A stretch of DNA of 64,000 nt from Bradyrhizobium sp. U87765 SZCCT0048 (GCF_018131225.1 NZ_JAFCMM010000001.1:992001-1056000); one strand, 5' to 3'. Shown: positions 25,990 through 35,517, counted from the stretch's first letter. The notes: a model not told the origin generated them from the sequence alone. Numbers and translations: made by a program.

Positions 25990-27333
25990 CTACTGCTGCA
26001 CATTGTTGGAGACTGTCTCGCGCAACGCGGCTTCCAGCCGCTGCAGGCCTTCCTCCGCCTCGTCGTCGGTCATGACCAGCGGCGGCGCCAGCCGCACCAC
26101 GTTGGACTGCGAACCCGACGGTGGCAGCACGATGACGCCACGCGCCGCGGCGGCAGCCACCACCTTCAGCGCGCGATCGGGGTCCGGCGTCTTGTCGATG
26201 GCGTTGTCGACCAGCTCGATGCCCATGGACAGGCCCATGCCACGGCCATCGCCAACGCCGGGAATGTCCTTCACCCAGCGGGCAAAGCGCTGATGGAAGA
26301 TACCGGAAAGATGCCGGGCGCGCGCGACCAGCCCTTCGCTCTCGATGACATCGAGGGTCGCAAGGCACGACGCGCAGGCCAGCGGATTGCCGCCATAGGT
26401 CGAACTCAGCACGCCCGCAGGCAGCGCATCGAACAGGTCGTGGCGACCGATCACGGCACTCATCGGCAGGCCGCTGGCGATGCCCTTGGCCACCGCGAGC
26501 AGATCAGGCTCGACGCCGTGCTCCTGGAAGGCGAACCAATTGCCGGTCCGGCCGAACGCCGACTGGACCTCGTCCATGATCAGCAGCGCGCCGAGCTTGT
26601 CGGCAAAGCCGCGCAGCCGCCGCCAGAACGCCGGCGGCGCGACATGGGCGCCGCCAGCGCCGAGAAAGGGCTCGACGATGATCGCGGCGACCTGGCCGAT
26701 GGAGTTGATGCGCACCACCTCCTCGGCCATGTCCATGCACAGCTCCGCCCATCCAGACGGATCGAACTGCGGGGGACGGCGGTAGCTGTTGGGGAACGGC
26801 ACCACGATCGAGCCGGGCACAGTGGGGCCGACAATGCGGCGTGTGCCCGGCATGCCGGATAGCGCCGAGGTGCTGATCGACTTGCCGTGGAAAGCCTCGG
26901 CAAAGGACACGACTTCGAAACGCCCGGTCGCGGCCTTGGCGATCTTCACCGCGCTGTCGATCGCCTCCGCGCCGGTGGAGAACAGCGCCACCGCGTCGAA
27001 ACGGCCCCCGGCATAACCCAGCAGTCGCTTGCCGACCTCAGCGCGCAGCGGATGCGGTGCGTCGTAACAATTCAACAGCTTTGCTGCCTGCTCCTGGATG
27101 GCCTTGACCACTTTCGGATGGCAGTGGCCGGTGTTCGCCACCAGCACGCCGGAGGTGAAATCGATGAACTCGCGCCCCTCGACATCACGGATGCGAACGC
27201 CGCTGGCGCTCTCCCAGACGATGGAATCATGGCCGGGCGCGAGCGACCACAGATGGGCGGCTTCGGCATCACGGTAAGGGCGCGAGCGATCCGCAGAAGC
27301 AGATGCACGGGATTCGGCTGCACTCGGGGTCAT
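25990..27333 (-). CDS. class III aminotransferase
   Basis: 447 residues, PLP-dependent fold type I. Features: FTSGVLVANTGHCHPKVV near the N-terminus, LFSTGAEAIDSAVKIAKAAT phosphate region, the PLP Asp in LLIMDEVQSAFGRTG, the Schiff-base Lys in LLAVAKGIASGLPM, and STYGGNPLACAS. The class covers omega-amino acid, 4-aminobutyrate and polyamine transaminases, which turn a primary amine into an aldehyde. It sits between the importer ATPase and the split transketolase with gaps of 45 and 10 bases, so its aldehyde product may be the transketolase substrate (inference). Confidence 0.93.
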   Translation of the reverse strand: MTPSAAESRASASADRSRPYRDAEAAHLWSLAPGHDSIVWESASGVRIRDVEGREFIDFTSGVLVANTGHCHPKVVKAIQEQAAKLLNCYDAPHPLRAEVGKRLLGYAGGRFDAVALFSTGAEAIDSAVKIAKAATGRFEVVSFAEAFHGKSISTSALSGMPGTRRIVGPTVPGSIVVPFPNSYRRPPQFDPSGWAELCMDMAEEVVRINSIGQVAAIIVEPFLGAGGAHVAPPAFWRRLRGFADKLGALLIMDEVQSAFGRTGNWFAFQEHGVEPDLLAVAKGIASGLPMSAVIGRHDLFDALPAGVLSSTYGGNPLACASCLATLDVIESEGLVARARHLSGIFHQRFARWVKDIPGVGDGRGMGLSMGIELVDNAIDKTPDPDRALKVVAAAAARGVIVLPPSGSQSNVVRLAPPLVMTDDEAEEGLQRLEAALRETVSNNVQQ

Positions 27334-27378
27334 GGGCGTGACGGGGTCCTTGGTTACGAAGACGTCGGGAGAAAAAAT

Positions 27379-28335
27379 TCAGATCAGATGGCAACTGGCC
27401 TGGTGGCCCGAGCCGACGGTGCGGACCGGCGGGGCTTCGACACGGCAACGCGTCTCGGCCACCGGGCAACGGCTGGCGAAGCGGCAACCGGCCGGCGGAT
27501 CGATCAGGCTCGGTGGCTCGCCCTGCAGCATCTGCCGGGACTTCGCGGCGCCATGGACACGCGGAACCGCATCGAGCAGCGCGCGCGTGTAGGGATGGCG
27601 CGGCGTCTCATAGAGCGCGCGCTTGGGCGCGACCTCGACGATGCTCCCGGCGTACATGACCGCCACCCGCGTCGAGACGCTCCGGACCACCGCGAGATCG
27701 TGGGCGATGAACAGATAGCTCAGCCCGAACTGGGCCTGCAGATCCATCAGCAGGTTGACGACCTGCGCCTGCATGGAGACGTCGAGAGCGGACACGGCCT
27801 CGTCACAGACGATGAACTCCGGCTGCAGTGCCAGCGCCCGCGCGATCACGATCCGCTGGCGCTGGCCACCGGAGAATTCGTGCGGGTAGCGGCGGGCGGC
27901 GCTGCGCGGCAGGCCCACCATGTCGAGCAGCTCGCCGATGCGCGCCTGCCTGCGGTGACGATCAAAGCCGCCGGCGATGTCCAGGGGCTCGGCGATGGCG
28001 TCGCCGACCTGCATGCGCGGATTGAGGGCAGCCTGGGGATCCTGGAACACGAACTGCAGCCTGCGACGCACGGCCTTGAGATTGGCCTTGGCGTCGTCGC
28101 CGCTGATATCGCGCCCGAACAGGCGAATGCGCCCGCTCGAGGCCGGATAGACGCCGACCAGCATCCGCCCCACCGTGGACTTGCCCGAGCCGGATTCGCC
28201 GACAAGGCCAAGCGTCTCTTCCGCCGCGATGGAGAAACTGACCTTGTTGACGGCGTGCAGCTGCTGCGCCCTCCGGCCCCGCGACAACGGAAAGGTCTTG
28301 CAGACATCAGTCAGCTCGACGATCGGCGTACTCAT
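27379..28335 (-). CDS. peptide-type ABC transporter ATPase (DppF-like)
   Basis: 318 residues. Walker A GESGSGKST, signature FSGGQRQRIVIARALALQ, Walker B FIVCDEAVSALDVS, and the oligopeptide C-terminal extension with cysteines (GCRFASRCPVAETRCR). The ATG overlaps the DppD-like stop as ATGA; the longer open frame upstream is a shadow of that gene. It powers uptake together with the DppD-like ATPase. Confidence 0.93.
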   Translation of the reverse strand: MSTPIVELTDVCKTFPLSRGRRAQQLHAVNKVSFSIAAEETLGLVGESGSGKSTVGRMLVGVYPASSGRIRLFGRDISGDDAKANLKAVRRRLQFVFQDPQAALNPRMQVGDAIAEPLDIAGGFDRHRRQARIGELLDMVGLPRSAARRYPHEFSGGQRQRIVIARALALQPEFIVCDEAVSALDVSMQAQVVNLLMDLQAQFGLSYLFIAHDLAVVRSVSTRVAVMYAGSIVEVAPKRALYETPRHPYTRALLDAVPRVHGAAKSRQMLQGEPPSLIDPPAGCRFASRCPVAETRCRVEAPPVRTVGSGHQASCHLI

Positions 28336-29321
28336 GCCATCCTCCCTGCGGCACGTGGCGGACAGCGCGTCTGATGCTGCGCCGACAGATCGATCATGGC
28401 GGGCATCTGTTGAGTGCAAGCCGCGATCGCCTCCGGACAGCGGGGATGGAAGCGGCAGCCGGCGGGTGGATAGGCGGGATCTGGGATCGAGCCGGAGATG
28501 GTGGCGAGCCGCGCCACATCGGCATCGATGTCCGGGATCGCCCGCAGCAGGCCGTCGGTGTAGGGATGCATCGGCCGTTCGAACAGGCCGCTTCCCGCCG
28601 CCTGCTCCACCACCTGGCCCGCATACATCACCGCGATGCGATCGGTGAATTCCGAGATCACGCCCATGTCGTGGGAGATCAGGATCACCGACATGCCGAG
28701 TTCGGCCCGCAGATCGCGCAGCAGGTTGAGGATCTGCGCCTGCACGGTGACATCGAGCGCCGTGGTCGGCTCGTCCGCGATCAGGATCTTGGGCCGACAA
28801 GCGATCGCCATCGCGATCATGACGCGCTGGCGCATGCCGCCGGACAGCCGGTGCGGATACTCGGTGACACGGCGGCGCGCGTCGGGAATGCGCACCATAT
28901 CGAGCAGCTCGACGGACCGCCTAAGGGCGTCCGCCGCGCTGAGGCCCTGGTGGATGCGAAGCGTCTCGCCGATCTGGTCGCCGATTGTCAGCACCGGATT
29001 GAGCGAGGACATCGGATCCTGGAAGATCATGGCGATCTCCGCGCCGCGGATGCGCTCAAGGGCGCGCGCCGGCACCGCCAGCAGATCGCGATCCTGATAA
29101 ACGATGCGGCCCGATGCGATCCGGGTCGACTTCGGCGCGTGCAGGCCGAGCACAGTGAGCGCGGTCACGCTCTTGCCGCTGCCGGATTCGCCGACGATCC
29201 CGAGGCACTCACGCTCGGCGAGGCCGAGATTGACGTCCTCGATCGCCGTGATCCAGCGCCCGCCGCTGCGGAACTGGACCGTGAGATTCTCGATCGAGAG
29301 GAGCTTGCCGCACATCGTCAT
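28332..29321 (-). CDS. peptide-type ABC transporter ATPase (DppD-like)
   Basis: 329 residues. Walker A GESGSGKSVTALTVLG, signature LSGGMRQRVMIAMAIACR, Walker B ILIADEPTTALDVT, and the C-terminal oligopeptide extension GCRFHPRCPEAIAAC. A single base separates its start from the DppC-like stop. The substrate range of such importers includes peptides, opines, nickel chelates and amide-bearing compounds. Confidence 0.93.
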   Translation of the reverse strand: MTMCGKLLSIENLTVQFRSGGRWITAIEDVNLGLAERECLGIVGESGSGKSVTALTVLGLHAPKSTRIASGRIVYQDRDLLAVPARALERIRGAEIAMIFQDPMSSLNPVLTIGDQIGETLRIHQGLSAADALRRSVELLDMVRIPDARRRVTEYPHRLSGGMRQRVMIAMAIACRPKILIADEPTTALDVTVQAQILNLLRDLRAELGMSVILISHDMGVISEFTDRIAVMYAGQVVEQAAGSGLFERPMHPYTDGLLRAIPDIDADVARLATISGSIPDPAYPPAGCRFHPRCPEAIAACTQQMPAMIDLSAQHQTRCPPRAAGRMA

Positions 29322-29322
29322 C

Positions 29323-30213
29323 TCAGCCCTCGATCTTCAGGCGCGGATCGAGCACGTCGCGCAGGCCGTCACCCAGCAGGTTCATGCCGAGCGCCGCGAG
29401 GCTGATGCCAAGCCCCGGGAACAGCATGATCCACCAGGCCTCCACCGCATAATCGCGCCCTTCGGCGATGATGTTGCCCCAGCTTGGCGTCGGCGGCGGC
29501 GGACCGATACCGAGGAAGCTGAGCGCGGCCTCGGCGAGAATGGCGTAGGCGAACACGAAGGTCAGTTGCACCAGCAGCGGCCCGACGCTGTTCGGCAGGA
29601 TATGCCGCAGCACAATGCGCAGGCCGCTGGCGCCGCTGATCCGCGCCGCCTGCACGTAGTCGAGCTCGCGCACCACCAGGGCCGAGGCCCGCACGATGCG
29701 CGCGGTGCGCGGAATGTAGGACACCGACAGGGCGATGATGACGCTGTGCACTTGCGGCCCAAGCGCCGCATTGATGCCGATAGCGAGCAGGATCGGCGGA
29801 AACGCCAGCAGTGCATCCATGATGCGCATCACCAGGGAATCGATGGCCCGGACATAGCCCGCCAGCACGCCGAAGATCGTGCCCACGATGCCGGACAGGA
29901 TCGCGACCCACAGCCCGATCAGCAGCGACAGCCGTGCCCCGTGGATGAAGCGGGCGAAGATGTCGCGGCCGAATGCATCCGTCCCCATCCAGAACCGCTC
30001 CGAGGGCGGACGGAAGCGGAAGCGCATCTGCATGGCAGTGGGATCGGCGGTGTGGAACAGAGGTCCTGCCAGTGCCACCAGCACCAGCAGGAGCACGACG
30101 ACGAATCCGATGCGGAACGACAGGTGCCGGAACAGACGCCGCGCCAGCGCAGCCCCGCGCTGAAGCGGCGACGGAACATCCGCGGCGAGATCGAGGGTGA
30201 CCGCATCAGTCAT
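29323..30213 (-). CDS. peptide-type ABC transporter permease (DppC-like)
   Basis: 296 residues with about six spans. An N-terminal cytoplasmic stretch is followed by a first span ([17 protein letters not shown]). Then come [18 protein letters not shown], an EAA-type coupling loop ([20 protein letters not shown]), and the C-terminal [11 protein letters not shown] that marks DppC proteins. It overlaps the DppB-like gene by eight bases and pairs with that protein in the inner membrane. Confidence 0.93.
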   Translation of the reverse strand: MTDAVTLDLAADVPSPLQRGAALARRLFRHLSFRIGFVVVLLLVLVALAGPLFHTADPTAMQMRFRFRPPSERFWMGTDAFGRDIFARFIHGARLSLLIGLWVAILSGIVGTIFGVLAGYVRAIDSLVMRIMDALLAFPPILLAIGINAALGPQVHSVIIALSVSYIPRTARIVRASALVVRELDYVQAARISGASGLRIVLRHILPNSVGPLLVQLTFVFAYAILAEAALSFLGIGPPPPTPSWGNIIAEGRDYAVEAWWIMLFPGLGISLAALGMNLLGDGLRDVLDPRLKIEG

Positions 30214-31150
30214 AGCGCACCCGCGGATCGACCACGATGTAGAGAATATCGGTGGCGATGTTGATCAGCACGAAGATGAAGCCGAACAGCAGCAGCGTGC
30301 CCTGAACGAGCGGATAGTCGCGGGCCAGCACCGCCTGCACCACCAGGCGGCCGACGCCCGGCAACGCGAACACCTGCTCGACGATCACCGAACCGCCGAT
30401 CAAAAGGCTGAAGATGTAGCCGATCACCGTCAGCACGGCGATCAGCGTGTTGCGGAAGCCGTGCTTCCACAGCACGCGCAGCGGCGGCACGCCCTTGGCG
30501 CGGGCGGTGCGGACGAAGTCCTGGTCGAGCACGTCCAGCATCGCCGAGCGCGTCATGCGCGCGAGGAAGCCGACCTGGAATAGCGCCAGCACGATCGCCG
30601 GCTGCAGCAGCGCGAGCAGCCAGGGCACGACGCCGTCGCTGAGCGGCACATAGCCGGCGGACGGCAGCCATCCCAGCGTGACCGAAAACAGGATGACGGA
30701 CAGGATCGCGATCCAGAAGCTCGGCACCGAGACGCCGAGCAACGCCAGCGCCATCACCGCGGCGTCGATCCAGCTGTCGCGGGTCGCGGCCGCGACGACG
30801 CCGAGCAGGATGCCGACCGGAACCGTGATGATCATCGACACCACCGCCAGCGACAGGCTGACCGGCAACCGCTCGGCCACCGCCGATACCACTGTCTGAT
30901 TCAGTGTCAGCGACGAGCCGAGGTCGCCCGACAGCAGATGTCCCATCCACGACAGGAGCTGCTGCCATAGCGGGCGATCGAGCTGCAGGCGCTCGCGGAT
31001 CTGCTGGATGGCTTCGGCGCTGGCGCCGTCGCCGGCCATCAGCACCGCGGGATCGCCCGGCAGCAACTGCATCAGGAGGAACGCCAGCACCGCGATGATC
31101 AGGAGGATCGGGATCGCGTGGGTCAGGCGGATGGCGACGAGACGAAGCAT
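30206..31150 (-). CDS. peptide-type ABC transporter permease (DppB-like)
   Basis: 314 residues. DppB marks are the opening span ([20 protein letters not shown]), YGNR-type region [20 protein letters not shown], the coupling loop [20 protein letters not shown], and the end [14 protein letters not shown]. It follows the binding-protein gene across a strong hairpin in the intergenic spacer. Confidence 0.93.
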   Translation of the reverse strand: MLRLVAIRLTHAIPILLIIAVLAFLLMQLLPGDPAVLMAGDGASAEAIQQIRERLQLDRPLWQQLLSWMGHLLSGDLGSSLTLNQTVVSAVAERLPVSLSLAVVSMIITVPVGILLGVVAAATRDSWIDAAVMALALLGVSVPSFWIAILSVILFSVTLGWLPSAGYVPLSDGVVPWLLALLQPAIVLALFQVGFLARMTRSAMLDVLDQDFVRTARAKGVPPLRVLWKHGFRNTLIAVLTVIGYIFSLLIGGSVIVEQVFALPGVGRLVVQAVLARDYPLVQGTLLLFGFIFVLINIATDILYIVVDPRVRYD

Positions 31151-31191
31151 GGGTGCGATGTTTCTCGAAACGGTCGGATCACGCGGGACTG

Positions 31192-31218
31192 GTCGACTGC
31201 GGCGTTGCCGCAGTCGAC
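31192..31218 (-). terminator. intercistronic hairpin between binding protein and permease genes
   Basis: GTCGACTGCGGC-GTT-GCCGCAGTCGAC is a perfect 12-bp stem with a 3-base loop, just after the binding-protein stop and 42 bases before the DppB-like start. There is no T-run. Such hairpins commonly protect the upstream mRNA or cause partial termination, giving more binding protein than permease. Confidence 0.6.
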
Positions 31219-31225
31219 GGCGTCG

Positions 31226-32770
31226 TTACTTCAACGAGACATTCCAGAACCGGTTGATGTAGTAATCCCTGAAGTCAGGGAGCCGCTTGCGATTGAGCGC
31301 CTGGATGACGCCGATGTCGGCGATCTTGATCATGTAGGCCTGCTCCAGCACCCGTTTCTCGATCGCCCGCCAGGCCGCCTTGCGATCGTCCAGCGCGAGC
31401 GAGGTGTAGAACTTGTCGTAGGCGGCATCGAGTTCGGCATCGCCCTTCACATGTGGGAAGTTGTAGACCATGAACTTCCATTGCTGCGGGCCGAGGTTGG
31501 GGTTCGAGCAGAATGACGTGGAAGAGATGTTCCAGTTGCCGTTGCCGCTCTGCATGTTGGCAGCGTTGGTCGCCCAATCCACCATCTGCACCTCGGAGGC
31601 GATGCCGGCTTCCTTGAGCTGCTCCGACAGCACCAGGATGGCATCGCGGAATTCCGGATAGGTGGCCGTGGTCATCAAGTTCAGCTTCTGACCCGGCTGA
31701 TACCCGGCCTGTTTTGCAAGTTCGGCTGCGAGCTTTGGGTTCTTCTGGTCGTAGAATTCGCTGTTGATGTCGCCGCCATAATATTCGCCGCCGGGAATGG
31801 TCATCGCATGGCTGCGTTTGGCCGGCCGGCTGATCGCCCCGATCATGTCGTCGACGCCGACGGCGGCGCGAACCGCCTGGCGCATCTGCACCTTGTCGGT
31901 CGGCGGCTGCTGGGTGTTGACGATGAAATACTGCTGGCAAGCCAGGATGCGGTTGACCTGCAGGTCTCCCCGCCCCTCGATGCGGCCGACGAGATCGCGC
32001 GGCACGTTGGAGATGATGTCCGCTTCGCCGGTCTGCAGCGCCGCGATCCGGGCGTTGGCTTCCGGCATGAAACGATAGCGCACGGCGGCGACGTTGACGG
32101 TCTTCTTGCCGACCAGGCCATCAGCGGGCTTGCCGCTATCGTCCGGCACATAGCCGTCGAACTTCTCGAGCGTCAGGTGGCTGTCCTTGCGCCACTCGGC
32201 GAGCTTGAACGGACCAGTGCCGATGATCTCGACCTCCCGCGCTGCCTTGTCCTTCTGCTCGGCGGGCAGAATGACGAAGGGATAGACCGGCGATTTCAGC
32301 ACATCGAGGAAGACGGCATTGGTCTTCTTCAGACGGATGACAAAGGTGGTGGCATCGGGCGCATCGAAGCTCTCGACATCGGCGAGCACCGCCGCATTGG
32401 GACTGATCCGGCGGTAGCGTTCGAACGACGCCTTGACGTCGGCGGAGGTCATTTCCTGGCCGTTGTGGAATTTGACGCCGTGGCGCAGCGCGAAGGTGAA
32501 GAGCTTGCCGTCATCTGCGACATCGACCTTCGACGCCAGCATCGGCTTGGCGGCGTAGCTGCCATCCATCCCCACCAGCCCCTCGAAGATGTGGTGCACG
32601 ACCTCGAGGTCGACGGTGCTGCTGCCGACATAAGGGTCGAGGGTCTCCGGCCCGGCTGTGTTGCCGTAGACCAGCGTCGTCGCCTTGTTCTGTGCCAGAG
32701 CCGGAGATCCCGCCAGCGCCACGCCCAGGATGAGTGCGGCAGCGGCAACTCCCTGCAAATACTTGATCAT
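31226..32770 (-). CDS. family 5 ABC substrate-binding protein (DppA-like)
   Basis: 514 residues, periplasmic family 5 binding protein. A signal peptide (YLQGVAAAALILGVALAGS, cleavage near PALAQ) is followed by TTLVYGNTAGPETLDPYVG and the family-typical FALRHGVKFHNGQEMTSADV and GTGPFKLAEWRKDSHLTLEK. The start is the ATG behind GGGGAGGGGAAG; an in-frame start five codons upstream lacks a site. It is the first gene of the operon, facing the GntR gene over a spacer with two inverted repeats. The ligand is unknown. Confidence 0.93.
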   Translation of the reverse strand: MIKYLQGVAAAALILGVALAGSPALAQNKATTLVYGNTAGPETLDPYVGSSTVDLEVVHHIFEGLVGMDGSYAAKPMLASKVDVADDGKLFTFALRHGVKFHNGQEMTSADVKASFERYRRISPNAAVLADVESFDAPDATTFVIRLKKTNAVFLDVLKSPVYPFVILPAEQKDKAAREVEIIGTGPFKLAEWRKDSHLTLEKFDGYVPDDSGKPADGLVGKKTVNVAAVRYRFMPEANARIAALQTGEADIISNVPRDLVGRIEGRGDLQVNRILACQQYFIVNTQQPPTDKVQMRQAVRAAVGVDDMIGAISRPAKRSHAMTIPGGEYYGGDINSEFYDQKNPKLAAELAKQAGYQPGQKLNLMTTATYPEFRDAILVLSEQLKEAGIASEVQMVDWATNAANMQSGNGNWNISSTSFCSNPNLGPQQWKFMVYNFPHVKGDAELDAAYDKFYTSLALDDRKAAWRAIEKRVLEQAYMIKIADIGVIQALNRKRLPDFRDYYINRFWNVSLK

Positions 32771-32828
32771 TCTTCCCCTCCCCATCGTCGGCGCTGTGCT
32801 CTCTGGCTTCGCTATTTCGCGATAGCCG

Positions 32829-32844
32829 ATAGGATATATCCTAT
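32829..32844. promoter_or_regulatory. perfect 16-bp palindrome, candidate GntR operator
   Basis: ATAGGATATATCCTAT is a perfect palindrome 59 bases before the binding-protein start and about 195 bases before the GntR start. AT-rich palindromes of this size are typical targets of GntR/FCD regulators. Its surroundings are GC-rich, so chance is unlikely. Confidence 0.7.
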
Positions 32845-32845
32845 A

Positions 32846-32876
32846 GACAAGCTAAACAGGGTCCCCTAAGCTTGTC
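32846..32876. promoter_or_regulatory. second inverted repeat beside the palindrome
   Basis: GACAAGCT (32846-32853) and AGCTTGTC (32869-32876) are perfect complements 15 bases apart, starting one base after the 16-bp palindrome. It could be a second regulator site or a promoter-overlapping element for one of the divergent units. Confidence 0.5.
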
Positions 32877-33038
32877 AAATCCGACGCGCCGCCCTGCGAC
32901 ATCGTGGGCCCCGGCGCAGCGGACGAACGGTTGCCAGCACGCCGACGACGGCCGAGAACGCGCTCCTTCCGCCATGCCGAATCCTCTGCCCGCCACGACA
33001 CACCAGCCGTTCCTTCCTTCCCGTCATGGACACCCGTC

Positions 33039-33755
33039 ATGCTGCCTTTGAAGAAAGTCGCCCGCGAAAACCTCGCGACCCGCGCCTACGGCCAGCTGCG
33101 CGAGGCGCTGATGCAGGGCCAGCTCAAGCCGGGCCAGCGCCTGAAGATCAACGAGCTCGCGGTGATGCTCGGCGTCAGCGACACCCCGATCCGCGAAGCG
33201 GTGATGCAGCTGCTGCGTGAGCAGGCGCTGGAGTTCACGAGTTCGCAGAGCTTCCAGGTGCCGAAAGCGTCATTCCGCCGCTATGCAGAGATCCGCGAAA
33301 TCCGCCTGCGGCTGGAGCCGCTGGCGGCCGAGAAGGCCGCGGCGCTGATCGCGCCCGACGCCGTCGCCGTGCTGGAGCAGGCCCATTCCGCGCTGGTAGC
33401 GGCGGAAGCGCGCGGCGACTGGCGCGACGCGGTGTACCAGAACTACGTCTTCCATCTCGGCGTCTGCCATGCCGCCGAAATGCCAAGCCTGACCACGATC
33501 CTGGAAAGCCTGTGGCTGCAAAGCGGCCCGACGCTAAACCTGCTCTACCCACATGCGCTTCCGCACTATGCCGGCGAGCACCAGCATGTGCGCCTGATCC
33601 GCAGCCTGAGAGAGCGCGATGCCGCCGCGGCCGGAAACGCCATCCGCGCCGACCTCGAAGAAGGCGGTGCGGCGCTGATGGACCTGCTCAAGGCGATCGA
33701 GGAAGGCCGCGTCACCGCGCCCGACTTGCTCGAGGCCGCCGAACGCCCCGCCTGA
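33039..33755 (+). CDS. GntR/FCD-family transcriptional regulator
   Basis: 238 residues. A GntR winged helix spans about 8-72 (LATRAYGQLREALMQGQLKP, then LAVMLGVSDTPIREAVMQLL). An all-helical FCD ligand domain with its conserved Arg and metal-site histidines follows (REIRLRLEPLAAEKAA, YVFHLGVCHAAE, GEHQHVRLIRSLRERDAAAA). The chosen ATG begins MLPLKKVAREN; the open frame continues upstream without support. The gene is divergent from the importer operon and 35 bases ahead of the amidase gene, so it likely controls both arms. Confidence 0.9.
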   Translation: MLPLKKVARENLATRAYGQLREALMQGQLKPGQRLKINELAVMLGVSDTPIREAVMQLLREQALEFTSSQSFQVPKASFRRYAEIREIRLRLEPLAAEKAAALIAPDAVAVLEQAHSALVAAEARGDWRDAVYQNYVFHLGVCHAAEMPSLTTILESLWLQSGPTLNLLYPHALPHYAGEHQHVRLIRSLRERDAAAAGNAIRADLEEGGAALMDLLKAIEEGRVTAPDLLEAAERPA

Positions 33756-33790
33756 TCAACGACAACAAGAGAAGCTAGAGGAACCCCGCC

Positions 33791-35476
33791 GTGCCCAAGG
33801 ACAACGACGCCGCGCGTCCCGAATTTCAGCCGATGAACATCCACGATCGGCGCACCAGCGTGATCCATCCGGACAACGCCTGGCATCTGTCGCACTGGTA
33901 CGAGACGCCGCGCGAAGATCCTGCAATCCCCGAGATCTACACCTACACCGACGCGATCTCCTACGCGCCCGGCAGTGAAGTGAGCTTCCACAGCAGCAGC
34001 ACGGCACCGCGCTGGACGCTGCAGGTCTGGCGCGACGGCCACAAGCCGGCGCTCGTCCATGAGGCGAAAGACCTTGCTGGCGAATTCCATCCGACGCCGA
34101 AAGCCGCCTACCGCGACGGCTGCAGCTGGCCGGTCAGCCATCGCTGGACATTGCCCGCCAACCTTGCCTCCGGCTTTTACCGCGTGGCCTCGATCTGCGA
34201 TCTCGGCAATGGCTCGCAGTTCGTGCAGCACCACTTCTTCGTGGTGACGCCGGCCGACCACCAACCTGCCAAGGACCGTTTCCTGCTGATCCTGCCGACC
34301 TCGACGTGGATCGCCTACAACGACTGGGGCGGCGCCAACTACTATGACGGCATCGACGGCGCGAACGGCAAGCAGTTCTCCCCGATCCTCAGCGTCCAGC
34401 GCCCCTGGACACGCGGCCTCGTCTGGCTGCCGCCCGGCGCGCCGCGCCTGTGCGACACCCCGAAGCGCCGGCCGCTGGAAGCGCCGCGCTACCCGACCAA
34501 GGAATGGGCGTTCACCAACGGCTTCGCGCAATACTACGCGTCCGCCGGCTGGGCGCAGTTCGACCGCCACTTCGTGGTCTGGGCCGAGCGCGAAGGTTAT
34601 GCCTTCGACATCATCACCCAGACCGACCTGCACCACCAGCCGGAGATCCTCAAGCGTTACAGTACCGGCGTCATCGTCGGCCATGACGAATACTGGACCC
34701 GCGAGATGCGTGACACCGTCGACGCCTTCGTCGAGGCCGGCGGCAAGATGGCGCGCTTTGCCGGCAACTTCCTCTGGCAAGTGCGCTTCGAGAACGACGG
34801 CGCCCGGCAGATCTGCTACAAGGCCCGCGCCCACGACGAGGATCCGGTGCGCGACACCGCCGATAAGCATCTGCTGACTTGCGGCTGGGAGGATCCGGCC
34901 GTGGCGCATCCCGGGGCGACCACATTCGGCGTCAATGGCATGCGCGGTGTCTATGCCTCATGGGGCGGCTTTGCCCCGCGCGGCAGCCGCGGCTTCACTG
35001 TGTATCGCCCCAAGCACTGGGCGTTCGACCACACCGACACCCACTACGGCGATATTCTCGGCGAGGACGCCAGCATCTTCGCCTACGAGGTCGACGGCCT
35101 CGACTACACCTTCCGCCATGGCCTGCCCTATCCGACGCACGAGGACGGTGCACCGGACAGCGTCGAGATCCTGGCGATGGGCCCTGCGGTCTATGTCGAG
35201 GACGAGTATGCCGGCGAAGGCTTCCGCTATTATCTGCGCGACAGCGGCCTTGCCAACAAGGCCAGGCGATTGTCAGGTTCGACATCGCCCGAAGCGCTCC
35301 AGAAGCATCGCTACGGCTCCGGCATGATCGTATCGATGCCACGCGGCAAGGGTGAGGTGTTCACCGCCGGCAGCTGCGAGTGGGTGATGGGGCTGGCGCG
35401 TGACGAATTCTACACCCAGCAGGTGACGCGCAACGTGCTCGATCGCTTCCTTGGCAAATCAGACGATCGTACCTGA
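33791..35476 (+). CDS. N,N-dimethylformamidase beta-subunit-like enzyme
   Basis: 561 residues, resembling the large subunit of N,N-dimethylformamidase, an iron-dependent amidohydrolase that cleaves dimethylformamide to dimethylamine and formate. The C-terminal domain shows the family landmarks LILPTSTWIAYNDWGGANYY, REGYAFDIITQTDLH, and GHDEYWTREMRD with the His and Glu expected at the metal site. Characterised large subunits are, as I recall, around 760 residues, so this one is clearly shorter, and no small-subunit gene is visible. Neighbouring importer and aminotransferase genes suggest an amide or amine substrate. The real substrate is unknown. Confidence 0.82.
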   Translation: MPKDNDAARPEFQPMNIHDRRTSVIHPDNAWHLSHWYETPREDPAIPEIYTYTDAISYAPGSEVSFHSSSTAPRWTLQVWRDGHKPALVHEAKDLAGEFHPTPKAAYRDGCSWPVSHRWTLPANLASGFYRVASICDLGNGSQFVQHHFFVVTPADHQPAKDRFLLILPTSTWIAYNDWGGANYYDGIDGANGKQFSPILSVQRPWTRGLVWLPPGAPRLCDTPKRRPLEAPRYPTKEWAFTNGFAQYYASAGWAQFDRHFVVWAEREGYAFDIITQTDLHHQPEILKRYSTGVIVGHDEYWTREMRDTVDAFVEAGGKMARFAGNFLWQVRFENDGARQICYKARAHDEDPVRDTADKHLLTCGWEDPAVAHPGATTFGVNGMRGVYASWGGFAPRGSRGFTVYRPKHWAFDHTDTHYGDILGEDASIFAYEVDGLDYTFRHGLPYPTHEDGAPDSVEILAMGPAVYVEDEYAGEGFRYYLRDSGLANKARRLSGSTSPEALQKHRYGSGMIVSMPRGKGEVFTAGSCEWVMGLARDEFYTQQVTRNVLDRFLGKSDDRT

Positions 35477-35517
35477 CACCTGATCCAGGCAAGCGATCGT
35501 CGAACAATCATAACGAC

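Noticed and set aside
29104..30264. 386-codon plus-strand frame across the DppC-like gene
   Set aside because: It is antisense to a clear permease, with His/Arg/Gln/Asp-rich low-complexity translation typical of high-GC shadows.
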